A program made the translations under genes and the position numbers. The notes under the pieces are model-generated. The model worked only from the letters and a program-made list of their open reading frames with translations, had not been told where the DNA came from and did no database searches. A DNA stretch of 64,000 bases from contig NZ_CP157874.1 in the NCBI RefSeq assembly GCF_040214835.1, positions 2,174,001-2,238,000 of the forward strand, read 5' to 3'. Source of the DNA: Pseudomonas asiatica. Lineage in GTDB: Bacteria > Pseudomonadota > Gammaproteobacteria > Pseudomonadales > Pseudomonadaceae. Shown here one piece after another: positions 33,877 to 41,794 of this stretch. Within the stretch, counting starts at the first letter, position 1. Each line of letters starts with the position of its first letter.

Positions 33877-34272
33877 CTATTCCATCAGCATCACAGCGTT
33901 GGCGTATTTTTCCTGGTCCGGTGTGAACGTTGTCAGCATGCCGGTGTGATTACAGGTCAGGGTGAGCTCTGTTCGCGTATCGATGAACAGATCCTCGCCG
34001 CGAAGGCCCTGCCATTGCGCCAGGTACTTGAACGAACCGTACTTCATCGGTTTTTTCAAAGCGCGATCATGGCCACCTTTCCAACCTAGCACCGGGAGTG
34101 CGCCATCGGCGCAGTGCCGGGCAAGTTCTGGTTGGGCCAGAGCCCGCTCACGGCCAATCTCCCAGCAGCGGATCAAGCCCTCGTCGGGCCCCTTCCATGC
34201 TTCTTCCCAGGTGATCAAGGGGCGGATGGGGTGATGAATGGGGCGTCGAATGACCCCGGTAGCTCGATCCAT
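33877..34272 (-). CDS. Hypothetical protein, possibly N-terminally truncated (131 aa)
   Basis: Start at 34272 has no good ribosome site, and the frame is open upstream only to 34296. The protein is rich in Trp, Arg, His and Pro near the start (MDRATGVIRRPIHHPIRPLITWEEAW) and is soluble with no signal. It ends TFTPDQEKYANAVMLME. I recognise no family. Length and start suggest it could be the 3' remnant of a longer gene, perhaps of a small toxin-linked protein, but this is uncertain. It lies between an OYE gene and a LysR gene. Confidence 0.5.
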   Translation of the reverse strand: MDRATGVIRRPIHHPIRPLITWEEAWKGPDEGLIRCWEIGRERALAQPELARHCADGALPVLGWKGGHDRALKKPMKYGSFKYLAQWQGLRGEDLFIDTRTELTLTCNHTGMLTTFTPDQEKYANAVMLME

Positions 34273-34360
34273 GACTGAGATTGTCCGTAATGTTCAGTTG
34301 GCCTGGATGCTACTAATTGGCCACTATCGTGTCCAGTGCTCGCCGACCCCAGCTCTGCGT

Positions 34361-35269
34361 TCAGTCAAGGCTCTGCTGCAACGCCTCGATAAACACCTCT
34401 TCTGCCCGGCTGAAGCGTTGCTCCCTGTTCCACAACAGGTGGATATCCACATCGGCAATCCCTTCCTGCGGCGGCAGCTTCCACAGCAACCCGGCGTCTA
34501 CATCCGGCGCCACCACATGCTCGGGCAGGCAGCCTATGCCAAACCCGGCAATCACCAGCCGGCGTACTTCTTCAAGGCTTGGTGACGATGCCACGATCCG
34601 CCCGGCAAACCCTTGCTGGTCGCGGAAAATGGTCAGTGGCGACAGCATGCCGCCAATCTGGTCACTGGTGAAACTGACGAAGTTCTCCCGCTGCAGGTCG
34701 CCTTCGTCCTGGCCAAACAGGGCATGGTGCTTGCCACAGAAGAACGCATAGCGCTGGCGCAGGAACAACCGTTGCTCCAGCCGTGGCTGCGCCCGCCGGT
34801 TCAGGCTGAGGCCCGCCGTGGCGGTTTTTTCCTGCAGGGCGGCGACGATGTCGGAGCTGCGCATCACGTCGATCTCCAGCTCCACCCGCGGGTGCTGGCG
34901 GTGGAAGTCGGCGAGGAAGTCGTCGAAGTGTTCGTTGACGATACGGCTGATCATCAGCAGGCGTACCTTGCCCACCAGTTCGTCCGCCGGCTGCTCCAGC
35001 AAGCCGCCGATCTGCGACATCTGCCCATAGACCTCGCCAGCCAGCTGGAACAGCTGCTCGCCCATTTCCGTCAGCACGAAGCGCGGCCCGCGGCGGGCGA
35101 TGAGCTGGCGGCCAAGCTGTTCTTCAAGGCGCTTGAGCGCCTGGCTCACTGCCGGCTGGGTGAGGTGCAGGCGGGCGGCCGCACGGCTGATGGACAGCTC
35201 CTGGCCGATGACCCGGAAGGTGCGCAGCAGGTTCCAGTCGAGGCGGTCGTTGAGCAGACGGTCGGGCAT
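34361..35269 (-). CDS. LysR-family transcriptional regulator (302 aa)
   Basis: DNA-binding start DWNLLRTFRVIGQELSISRAAARLHLTQPAVSQALKRLEEQLGRQLIARRG (about 11-61). The effector domain follows from VRLLMISRIVNEHFDD. It is divergent from the operon of MHS transporter, M20 hydrolase and deacetylase-like enzyme, whose 292-base control region includes an AT-rich patch (35285-35335) and a REP pair; it is therefore the likely regulator of that operon. Confidence 0.88.
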   Translation of the reverse strand: MPDRLLNDRLDWNLLRTFRVIGQELSISRAAARLHLTQPAVSQALKRLEEQLGRQLIARRGPRFVLTEMGEQLFQLAGEVYGQMSQIGGLLEQPADELVGKVRLLMISRIVNEHFDDFLADFHRQHPRVELEIDVMRSSDIVAALQEKTATAGLSLNRRAQPRLEQRLFLRQRYAFFCGKHHALFGQDEGDLQRENFVSFTSDQIGGMLSPLTIFRDQQGFAGRIVASSPSLEEVRRLVIAGFGIGCLPEHVVAPDVDAGLLWKLPPQEGIADVDIHLLWNREQRFSRAEEVFIEALQQSLD

Positions 35270-35374
35270 GGCAGGGCTCGATAATAAGCAAGGCTAATAT
35301 TTCGAATAATAAATAGAAAATTGACTAATCATAGCCCCGGGCCGATAAATCGCAGATATCGAGGCCTGCCGAGT

Positions 35375-35482
35375 CGGTGTTGGATTCTTCGCGGGCTTGC
35401 CCGCTCCCACAGGGTTACCACAAGTTTCGAATGCTGCGCAGTACCTGTGGGAGCGGGCGAGCCCGCGAAGAATCCAACACCG
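35375..35482. repeat. REP inverted pair in a divergent promoter region
   Basis: CGGTGTTGGATTCTTCGCGG and its exact inverse CCGCGAAGAATCCAACACCG flank CCCGCTCCCACAGG / CCTGTGGGAGCGGG. The right arm ends 78 bases before the transporter start, so it lies between the promoter-like AT-rich patch and the gene. Confidence 0.9.
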
Positions 35483-35560
35483 ATTCAACAGGCCAAGCGC
35501 CACAAGAGCGCCCCCGTGCCCCTGACAACTCCTGCCAGAACAACAAGCAAAGGAGCCCCC

Positions 35561-36865
35561 ATGAAGCCCACCGCTTCCCCCCAGCCACGCCGTGCCGCCG
35601 CCGCCGCGTTCATCGGTACCATGATCGAGTGGTACGACTTCTACATCTACGCCACCGCCGCCGCCCTGGTGTTCGGCGCGCTGTTCTTCCCCTCCGACAA
35701 CAGCCTGTTCAGCACCATGGCCGCGTTCGGTACCTTCGCCGTCGGCTTCTTCGCCCGGCCGCTGGGTGGCATCGTCTTTGGCCACGTGGGCGACCGTATC
35801 GGCCGCAAGAAGTCGCTGGTCATCACCTTGCTGATGATGGGCATCGTCACCGTGGGCATCGGCCTGCTGCCGACCTACGCACAAATCGGCGCCAGCGCGC
35901 CGGTACTGCTGATCCTGCTGCGCATCGTCCAGGGCATTGCCGTGGGCGGCGAGTGGGGCGGGGCGGTGCTGATGGCCGGTGAGCATGCACCCAAGGGCCG
36001 GCGCAACTTCTTCGCCTCGTTCGCCCAGTTGGGCAGCCCGGCGGGCCTGATCCTGTCGCTGCTGGCCTTCGGCGCGGTCACCCGCCTGCCGGAAGAAGAC
36101 CTGATGAACTGGGGCTGGCGCGTGCCGTTCCTGGCCAGCGCGCTGTTGCTGCTGGTGGGCCTGGCGATTCGCCTGGGGGTGAATGAGTCGCCCGAGTTCA
36201 TCGCCAGCCGCGAGCAGGCGGAAAAGGCCCGGCGCAAGGAGCAGGCCCCGGTGTTCGAAGTGCTGCGCACGGCCTGGCGCCCGCTGTTGCTGTGCATCGG
36301 GGCCAATACCTTGGGTATCGCCGGGGTCTACTTCACCAACACCTTCATGATCAGCTACACCACCACGCAATTGCACCTGGAGCGCTCCTTGATCCTGGAG
36401 TGCCTGTTCTTCGTGGCGATCATCCAGTTCTGCGTACAGCCGTTGGCTGCCTGGCTATCGGAAAAGATCGGCGCCACCCGCTTCCTGGCCCTGGTCGCGC
36501 TGCTGGCGATGGCCTCGCCTTACCCGATGTTCGTGCTGGTCAGCTCGGGCCAGGGCCCGTTGATCGTACTCGGCATCGCCCTGGCCGCCGCGTGCATGGC
36601 GTCGTTCTACGCGGTGATCGCCGGCTATGTCAGCGGCATGTTCGACACCCGCGTGCGCTACACCGCCATTTCCCTGGCCTACCAGATCTGCGGCGCCATC
36701 GCCGGCGGCCTGACTCCGCTGATCGGTACCTGGCTGGCCCACACCTTCACCGGCCAATGGTGGCCGATGGCGGTGTTCTACACCTTGATCGCAACCATTT
36801 CGCTGGTCTGCGTGCTCGCCCTGGCGCGCCAGTACGCCCGCAGCCAGCGCCTGGAACTGGCCTGA
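35561..36865 (+). CDS. MHS-family metabolite:H+ symporter (434 aa)
   Basis: Twelve helices. The motif AFIGTMIEWYDFYIYATAAALVFG (residues about 14-37) is the metabolite:H+ symporter (ProP/ShiA/KgtP) signature, and GHVGDRIGRKKSLV is the loop 2-3 A-motif. AAAGGAGCCCCC precedes the ATG; the longer frame from 35321 is translated REP. First gene of an operon with an M20 amidohydrolase and an acetylpolyamine-amidohydrolase-like enzyme, so it probably imports the amide or carbamoyl substrate of those enzymes. Confidence 0.9.
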   Translation: MKPTASPQPRRAAAAAFIGTMIEWYDFYIYATAAALVFGALFFPSDNSLFSTMAAFGTFAVGFFARPLGGIVFGHVGDRIGRKKSLVITLLMMGIVTVGIGLLPTYAQIGASAPVLLILLRIVQGIAVGGEWGGAVLMAGEHAPKGRRNFFASFAQLGSPAGLILSLLAFGAVTRLPEEDLMNWGWRVPFLASALLLLVGLAIRLGVNESPEFIASREQAEKARRKEQAPVFEVLRTAWRPLLLCIGANTLGIAGVYFTNTFMISYTTTQLHLERSLILECLFFVAIIQFCVQPLAAWLSEKIGATRFLALVALLAMASPYPMFVLVSSGQGPLIVLGIALAAACMASFYAVIAGYVSGMFDTRVRYTAISLAYQICGAIAGGLTPLIGTWLAHTFTGQWWPMAVFYTLIATISLVCVLALARQYARSQRLELA

Positions 36866-36895
36866 TCGAACCGCTTTTTTCTGGAGTACCCGCAC

Positions 36896-38137
36896 ATGTT
36901 GAAAAGCAATGGCGAACGCCTGTGGGCGAGCCTGATGGCCATGGCCGAAATCGGCGCTACCGCCCGTGGCGGCAGCTGCCGCCTGGCCCTGAGCGACGAG
37001 GACAAGGCTGGCCGTGAACTGTTCAGCCACTGGTGCCGCGAAGCCGGCCTGACGCTGACTGTGGATGCCATCGGCAACCTGTTCGCCCGCCGCGCTGGCA
37101 GCGACCCCGATGCAGCGCCGGTGATGATGGGCAGCCACCTCGACACCCAACCTGAGGGCGGCCGTTTCGATGGCGTCTACGGTGTGCTGGCAGGCCTTGA
37201 AGTGGTGCGCCGGCTCAATGACCTGAACATCCAGACGCGCAAGCCGCTGGAGATCGCCGTATGGACCAACGAGGAGGGCGCCCGCTTCACCCCGGCCATG
37301 TTCGGTTCGGCGGTGTTCACCGGTACCCTGGCGCTGGACGAAGCGCTGGCCATTCGCGATGCCGATGGCATCAGCGTCGCCGACGAACTGCAGCGCACCG
37401 GTTACGCCGGCCAGCGCCCGCTGGGTGGCCGAGTCGATGCCTATTTCGAGGCCCACATCGAGCAAGGCCCGATCCTTGAAGACAACGCCAAGGCCATCGG
37501 CGTGGTCAGCGGCGGGCAGGCTATCCGATGGCTCGACGTCACGGTCGAAGGCTTGGCCGCGCACGCCGGTACCACGCCGATGCCACTGCGCAAGGATGCC
37601 CTGTATGGCACCGCGCGGATGATCCAGGCAGTCGAGCAACTGGCTGCCGCTTTTGCCCCTGAAGGCCTGACCACGGTGGGTGAACTGTCCATCGCCAAGT
37701 CCTCGCGCAACACCATTCCGGGGCTGCTGCAGTTCACCGTCGACCTGCGTCATCACCGGGATGAAGCCATCGAGGCGATGGAACGCGAGCTGACGTTGAA
37801 GCTGCAAGCCATCGCCAATCAGCGCGGGTTGCAGGTGCGTATCGAGCGCCACTGGATCAGCCCGGCCACGCCATTCGATGCCGATTGCGTAGCCGCCGTG
37901 CAGCAGGCGGTGGATGGCCTCGGCTATGCCCAGCAGTCGATCGTCAGCGGCGCCGGCCACGACGCCATCCTGCTGGCCCGCTACTGCCCGACCGCCATGG
38001 TGTTCATCCCCTGTGTCGGCGGCTTGAGCCACAACGAAGCCGAAGACGTATTGCCCGACGACGCCCGCCAGGGTGCCGATGTACTGCTCAATGCCGTGCT
38101 GGCCCGCGCGGGCATTGTCGAACAAGGAGAAGCCTGA
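36896..38137 (+). CDS. Zinc-dependent M20-family amidase (N-carbamoyl-amino-acid hydrolase / allantoate amidohydrolase-like) (413 aa)
   Basis: Two-metal M20 hydrolase: GSHLDTQPEGGRFDGVYGVLAGLEV (residues about 81-105, His and Asp ligands), WTNEEGARFTPAMFGS (122-137, catalytic Glu), HIEQGPILE (about 186-194), GLAAHAGTTPM, and the final ligand His in SGAGHDAILLARYCPTAMVFIPC. This branch cleaves N-carbamoyl amino acids, ureido acids or allantoate. Its stop overlaps the next start (TGATG). Which substrate is used is not predictable. Confidence 0.9.
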   Translation: MLKSNGERLWASLMAMAEIGATARGGSCRLALSDEDKAGRELFSHWCREAGLTLTVDAIGNLFARRAGSDPDAAPVMMGSHLDTQPEGGRFDGVYGVLAGLEVVRRLNDLNIQTRKPLEIAVWTNEEGARFTPAMFGSAVFTGTLALDEALAIRDADGISVADELQRTGYAGQRPLGGRVDAYFEAHIEQGPILEDNAKAIGVVSGGQAIRWLDVTVEGLAAHAGTTPMPLRKDALYGTARMIQAVEQLAAAFAPEGLTTVGELSIAKSSRNTIPGLLQFTVDLRHHRDEAIEAMERELTLKLQAIANQRGLQVRIERHWISPATPFDADCVAAVQQAVDGLGYAQQSIVSGAGHDAILLARYCPTAMVFIPCVGGLSHNEAEDVLPDDARQGADVLLNAVLARAGIVEQGEA

Positions 38138-39156
38138 TGCGTTGCTACTTCCACCCCGAACAACTGCTGCACCACCCACGCAGCTACTACTCGCGCGGCG
38201 CCATGCGCACCCCGCAGGAAGTCCCCGAACGCGCCCAGCGCCTGCTGCAGGCGGCCAAGGATCTGGGCTTCGACATCCGTCAGCCTGAGGACGCCGGCCT
38301 CGAACCGCTCAAGGCAGTGCATGGCGAGGCCTACCTGGCCTTCCTCGAAGAGGCCCATGCGCGCTGGAAGGAAGTGCCCGAGGACTGGGGCGACGAGGTC
38401 ATGTCCAACATCTTCGTGCGTGAACCCAACGCCTTGCGCGGCATCCTCGCCCAGGCCGGGCGCTACCTGGCTGACGGCAGCTGCCCTGTAGGCGAACACA
38501 CCTGGCGCTCGGCCTATTGGTCTGCGCAAAGCGCAGTGGCCGGTGCCAAGGCCATTCTCGACGGCGAGCCGGCGGCCTATGCCCTGTGCCGGCCGCCAGG
38601 CCACCATGCGCGCTTCGATGCGGCCGGTGGTTTCTGCTACATCAACAACGCCGCTGTCGCTGCCCAGGCCTTGCGCAGCCGCTACAGCCGCGTGGCCATC
38701 CTCGATACCGACATGCACCACGGGCAGGGGATTCAGGAAATCTTCTACGACCGCCGGGATGTGCTGTATGTATCGGTGCATGGCGACCCCACCAACTTCT
38801 ACCCGGGTGTGGCCGGGTTCGCGGACGAGCGTGGCAGCGGTGCGGGGGAGGGGTACAACCTCAACTTGCCGATGGCGCATGGGGCTAGCGAAGCGGACTT
38901 CATGGGCCAGCTGGAGATCGCGCTGGCAGCGGTGAAGGACTTTGGCGCCGAGGTGCTGGTGTTGTCGCTGGGGTTCGATATCTACGAACTCGACCCGCAG
39001 AGCAAGGTGGCGGTGACGACTGAAGGGTTTGCGGTATTGGGCGAGCGGATTCGGGCGATGCGCTTGCCGTGCCTGATCGTGCAGGAAGGGGGGTATCACC
39101 TGGAGAGCCTGGAGGCGAATGTGCTGGGGTTCTTTGCTGATAAAGCAGATTGGTGA
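38137..39156 (+). CDS. Class II histone-deacetylase-like acetylpolyamine amidohydrolase (339 aa)
   Basis: Zinc amidohydrolase of the deacetylase fold. CRPPGHHARFDAAGGFCYINNAAVAAQ (residues about 149-175) has the catalytic His-His pair, AILDTDMHHGQGIQEIFY (about 187-204) supplies metal-binding Asp and His, and LSLGFDIYELDP supplies the second Asp, though the active-site GFDxH Asp/Tyr arrangement has Ile-Tyr. The length (339) fits bacterial acetylpolyamine amidohydrolases. It is translationally coupled to the M20 gene. Role: deacetylation of an imported N-acetyl amine such as an acetylpolyamine. Confidence 0.88.
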   Translation: MRCYFHPEQLLHHPRSYYSRGAMRTPQEVPERAQRLLQAAKDLGFDIRQPEDAGLEPLKAVHGEAYLAFLEEAHARWKEVPEDWGDEVMSNIFVREPNALRGILAQAGRYLADGSCPVGEHTWRSAYWSAQSAVAGAKAILDGEPAAYALCRPPGHHARFDAAGGFCYINNAAVAAQALRSRYSRVAILDTDMHHGQGIQEIFYDRRDVLYVSVHGDPTNFYPGVAGFADERGSGAGEGYNLNLPMAHGASEADFMGQLEIALAAVKDFGAEVLVLSLGFDIYELDPQSKVAVTTEGFAVLGERIRAMRLPCLIVQEGGYHLESLEANVLGFFADKADW

Positions 39157-39168
39157 TAAGTGCTATAT

Positions 39169-39195
39169 GCCGGCAGCTGTGTTGTCGCTGCCGGC
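39169..39195. terminator. Terminator-like hairpin between operon end and toxin/immunity island
   Basis: GCCGGCAGC (39169-39177) and GCTGCCGGC (39187-39195) with a 9-base loop. It is 13 bases past the deacetylase-like stop and lies between two convergent units. No T run follows on the plus strand. Confidence 0.5.
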
Positions 39196-39260
39196 GTCTG
39201 TGATGATACTCGGTCTCGGTGAACGAGGATGTACGTGCTGGGCTCTGGAATCAGTTCTGC

Positions 39261-39527
39261 TTATAGCTCATATCTTTTTTGGGTCAAGAATTCAGGCTCT
39301 CGCCAGTTTGGACCTTTGATATAGCCATTTCCACCACGCTGTATCAAACCTTCGTCACTCATTTTCTTAATCAGGTTAATGAGTTGTAGGCAGTCGCCAA
39401 TGTTCACCCATCCATTTCGATTGTATAGATTGTCGAGTCGTGGATGAGAAATGCCATTTTGCCTGACAAGCCACAGAATTATATCGGTGGGGCTTTCGTT
39501 GGTGATTATTTCGCTAATAGTGTTCAT
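39261..39527 (-). CDS. Putative immunity protein for the pyocin-domain toxin (88 aa)
   Basis: A small, low-GC gene whose ATG overlaps the toxin stop (ATGA), so it is translationally coupled to it. The product is soluble, with a helical start (TISEIITNESPTDIILWLVRQNG) and a winged-helix-like pattern (CLQLINLIKKMSDEGLIQRGGNGYI, about 46-70). I recognise no family; the immunity role is inferred from position and size and from the classic toxin-then-immunity order. It could instead be a small DNA-binding protein. AGAGAAC precedes the ATG. Confidence 0.72.
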   Translation of the reverse strand: MNTISEIITNESPTDIILWLVRQNGISHPRLDNLYNRNGWVNIGDCLQLINLIKKMSDEGLIQRGGNGYIKGPNWREPEFLTQKRYEL

Positions 39528-41272
39528 TTGTTCTCTCGTGCGATCTGCTGGTCATCTGCTTCAATTGCTTCTGGTGTGTAAAGCAGTTCGAGCTCCGAGG
39601 TGAGTTGGTAGTCTTCCAGTGTTGCAGCGTGTGTATTGTTCCATGCTTCACCATCATCGTTCGGCCTGATTTTATCTGGTATTTCAAGGGTGCGAAAGCG
39701 CTCCAGCTCCCTTATCTCATGTGTGTAAAAGCGCTTGTCGGTGTCCGTTTCTTGCAACTTGCCCTGTAGGATTTTTTCCAGCCTGTTGATCATGATGTCA
39801 TTTGCATCGGACGGGCCGAAGCGGCTTGTGTGTAATTTGACTAATTCGATGCCTGTCGCTGTGATTTTGACCTCGCGCCAATCCAGTCGCTCGATAGGTC
39901 CACCTGCTTTGTCTGGATTATAAGCTCGCCCGCTATAAGTGCCTATGGTTGTTGCGTCGGGATAGGGAGAATTGAAAACTATGTACAGTGGTGGCAGACC
40001 AGATTCTGGCGGGAAGCAGTAAATACAGTCTTTATAATTCGGTGGTTCATAGGCAGGGAGCGGTGTCGCTTCTATCCATGCGGGTCTGAGATTGACCCCC
40101 TCATAGGGGTCCGACAGTATCGGGTCACTGGGGGTTGTAGTTGACGACCCGTTCTCGGTATGAATGGGGAAGCTGAGCCTGATTGGAAAATCACTCGATG
40201 GAATCGATGTGTAGCTATTGCCTTCTTTATCCATTACTAAGGGGCGTACAGGCACCTTTTTTTCAGCACTTGTGGAGTTTGCGCGGTTCGTAAGAGTATA
40301 CGTGTCCAGATTGGCATTTATTCGTAGCGGTGATTCAATTGTCCCGTGCTTAAGCGCAATGTCATGAATATTCGTAGGCAAATCAGGAATGAGTAGTTCA
40401 GCAGGCATGCTCAGGGCTGAGTCATGGTACAAATCAGCGTTTCCTAATTCTGATGAATAAAAAAATAAACCTATGCCCAGCCTGAAGATTGGGGTTGCAG
40501 TAATGCCCAGTGTCTTAACTTTCTCTATTCCTCTAAGGATATGGCTCTGAAGGCTGCCAAATCTGATTGGGTTAGTTGATATTGTGGTTAATGTTGAGCT
40601 TAGCACTATTCCGGAGTTGGGTTTTAAGGTGATGGAATTGCCTTGACTGTCTTTGTTGTGGTTGTTTCTTAATATTATTATGGTTTTCTGCTGGAGGTTT
40701 TCGTATTCCTTTTTTATTTTTTCAAGGCAGCGATTTAGTACTATTTCAATTTGCGCGGCAGTAATGTTGCTCATTAAAAAGTACAAATCTTCCTCGATCA
40801 TATAGAAATCTTGGTCGTGCCAGCGGTTAAAGTGAACGACGTTTTCGAAATGCAGTGCTGCTTCGTCAATGCCTATTGTATATATGTGTTCTGCTAAGTA
40901 TAGGTTGATATTGTGGATGGCTTGTTTGTGGGTTTTGTTATAAAGGAGCAGGAGGAATTTCTTTTGGGCGTAAAGTTGGCTTGCCTGGTCTGGGTAGGAT
41001 TGTCTTATGTCTGAATAATGTTTATTCAAATAGTTCTCAAATCCAGGAGTGCTCACTGGGCAGGTAGCCTCGATTTCCTGTATCACATTTTTCGCAATGG
41101 TCGTTGCGTTGTCGCTGAGCGCATCATATGAAAGCGATGCTATGTTCGGCGGTGTTATAGGTAGTGTGAACGGGCTGTCCCAAGAAAGGATGTCCTCAAA
41201 GTCATATGTAAAAGGCGCGGCTGAGTATATTTCTTGCAGTTCCTGGCTTGTTAGTGTTCTGCGTGAGGTCAC
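39524..41272 (-). CDS. S-type-pyocin-domain toxin (582 aa)
   Basis: GTG start with AAGGG about 10 bases upstream. Residues 1-250 are helical with no signal and no known receptor or translocation domain (start LTSQELQEIYSAAPFTYDFED). Residues about 255-415 fit the S-type pyocin domain (PIFRLGIGLFFYSSELG, then KKVPVRPLVMDKEGN and the closing AWIEATPLPAYEPP). The C-terminal 165 residues look like the toxic module: PLYIVFNSPYPDATTIG, AGGPIERLDW and a conserved RFYTHEIRELERFR (514-527), whose His, Glu and Arg could be catalytic. The HNH motif of pyocin DNases is absent. Base composition is much AT-richer than the neighbours, indicating acquisition. Confidence 0.78.
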   Translation of the reverse strand: MTSRRTLTSQELQEIYSAAPFTYDFEDILSWDSPFTLPITPPNIASLSYDALSDNATTIAKNVIQEIEATCPVSTPGFENYLNKHYSDIRQSYPDQASQLYAQKKFLLLLYNKTHKQAIHNINLYLAEHIYTIGIDEAALHFENVVHFNRWHDQDFYMIEEDLYFLMSNITAAQIEIVLNRCLEKIKKEYENLQQKTIIILRNNHNKDSQGNSITLKPNSGIVLSSTLTTISTNPIRFGSLQSHILRGIEKVKTLGITATPIFRLGIGLFFYSSELGNADLYHDSALSMPAELLIPDLPTNIHDIALKHGTIESPLRINANLDTYTLTNRANSTSAEKKVPVRPLVMDKEGNSYTSIPSSDFPIRLSFPIHTENGSSTTTPSDPILSDPYEGVNLRPAWIEATPLPAYEPPNYKDCIYCFPPESGLPPLYIVFNSPYPDATTIGTYSGRAYNPDKAGGPIERLDWREVKITATGIELVKLHTSRFGPSDANDIMINRLEKILQGKLQETDTDKRFYTHEIRELERFRTLEIPDKIRPNDDGEAWNNTHAATLEDYQLTSELELLYTPEAIEADDQQIARENK

Positions 41273-41794
41273 GTCTATTTCCCTTGAAGAAGCCTTGAGG
41301 TACTAAACCTTGAGGCTTTCGCAAGAAGGGCGGCAGGTGGAATAGATGCACTGCTATTGAGTAGCGAGCGCGACACCAACAGAAATCGTAGATGCCGATG
41401 GCTGGTGGGTGTAAGAAGATGGGTTAAGCTGTTGGATCAAGGGAGTTAGACATCTAGTTTTTGTTATAGGCACTCGTTGGCTGAAGTATCCCTGAGGTTT
41501 ATGGAATAGGTGACGCAGACTGCGGAGGGAGTTGGCCTGCACCTGTGGCAGCGGGCATGTCCGTGAAGAAGCCAGCGTGGCTCAAGCGTGGAGTGTGCAG
41601 CTATCGGTGGCAGGCGTAGGCTGGGGGAACCAGAATCTTCGCATCAGGCGCCATCCCTTGGGCAATCCCTGCACAGACTGCAAGCACCAGAGAATCCCCC
41701 TGTTCCCCTGTTCCCCCCCCCCACTGCACGCCTAGGCCTAGTTGATGTGCAGAGCGGCGCTCGATCTCACAGGTGCTGAAAAGGTTGCGGCGAA
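41273..41794. other. Intergenic region upstream of toxin and downstream of the MocR gene
   Basis: The 522-base gap is AT-rich near the toxin and contains the toxin's promoter, not resolved. Seen: a hairpin at 41290-41318, a degenerate single REP at 41540-41571 (CACCTGTGGCAGCGGGCATG) and a run of ten C at 41713-41722. Open frames here lack ribosome sites and coding character; I see no convincing gene. Confidence 0.6.
41290..41318 (-). promoter_or_regulatory. Leader hairpin just upstream of toxin ribosome site
   Basis: AAGCCT TG AGGT ACTAA ACCT TG AGGCTT forms a stem interrupted by one 2x2 mismatch, starting 17 bases upstream of the GTG. It overlaps the bases just before the Shine-Dalgarno sequence and could limit translation of the toxin. 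Confidence 0.5.
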
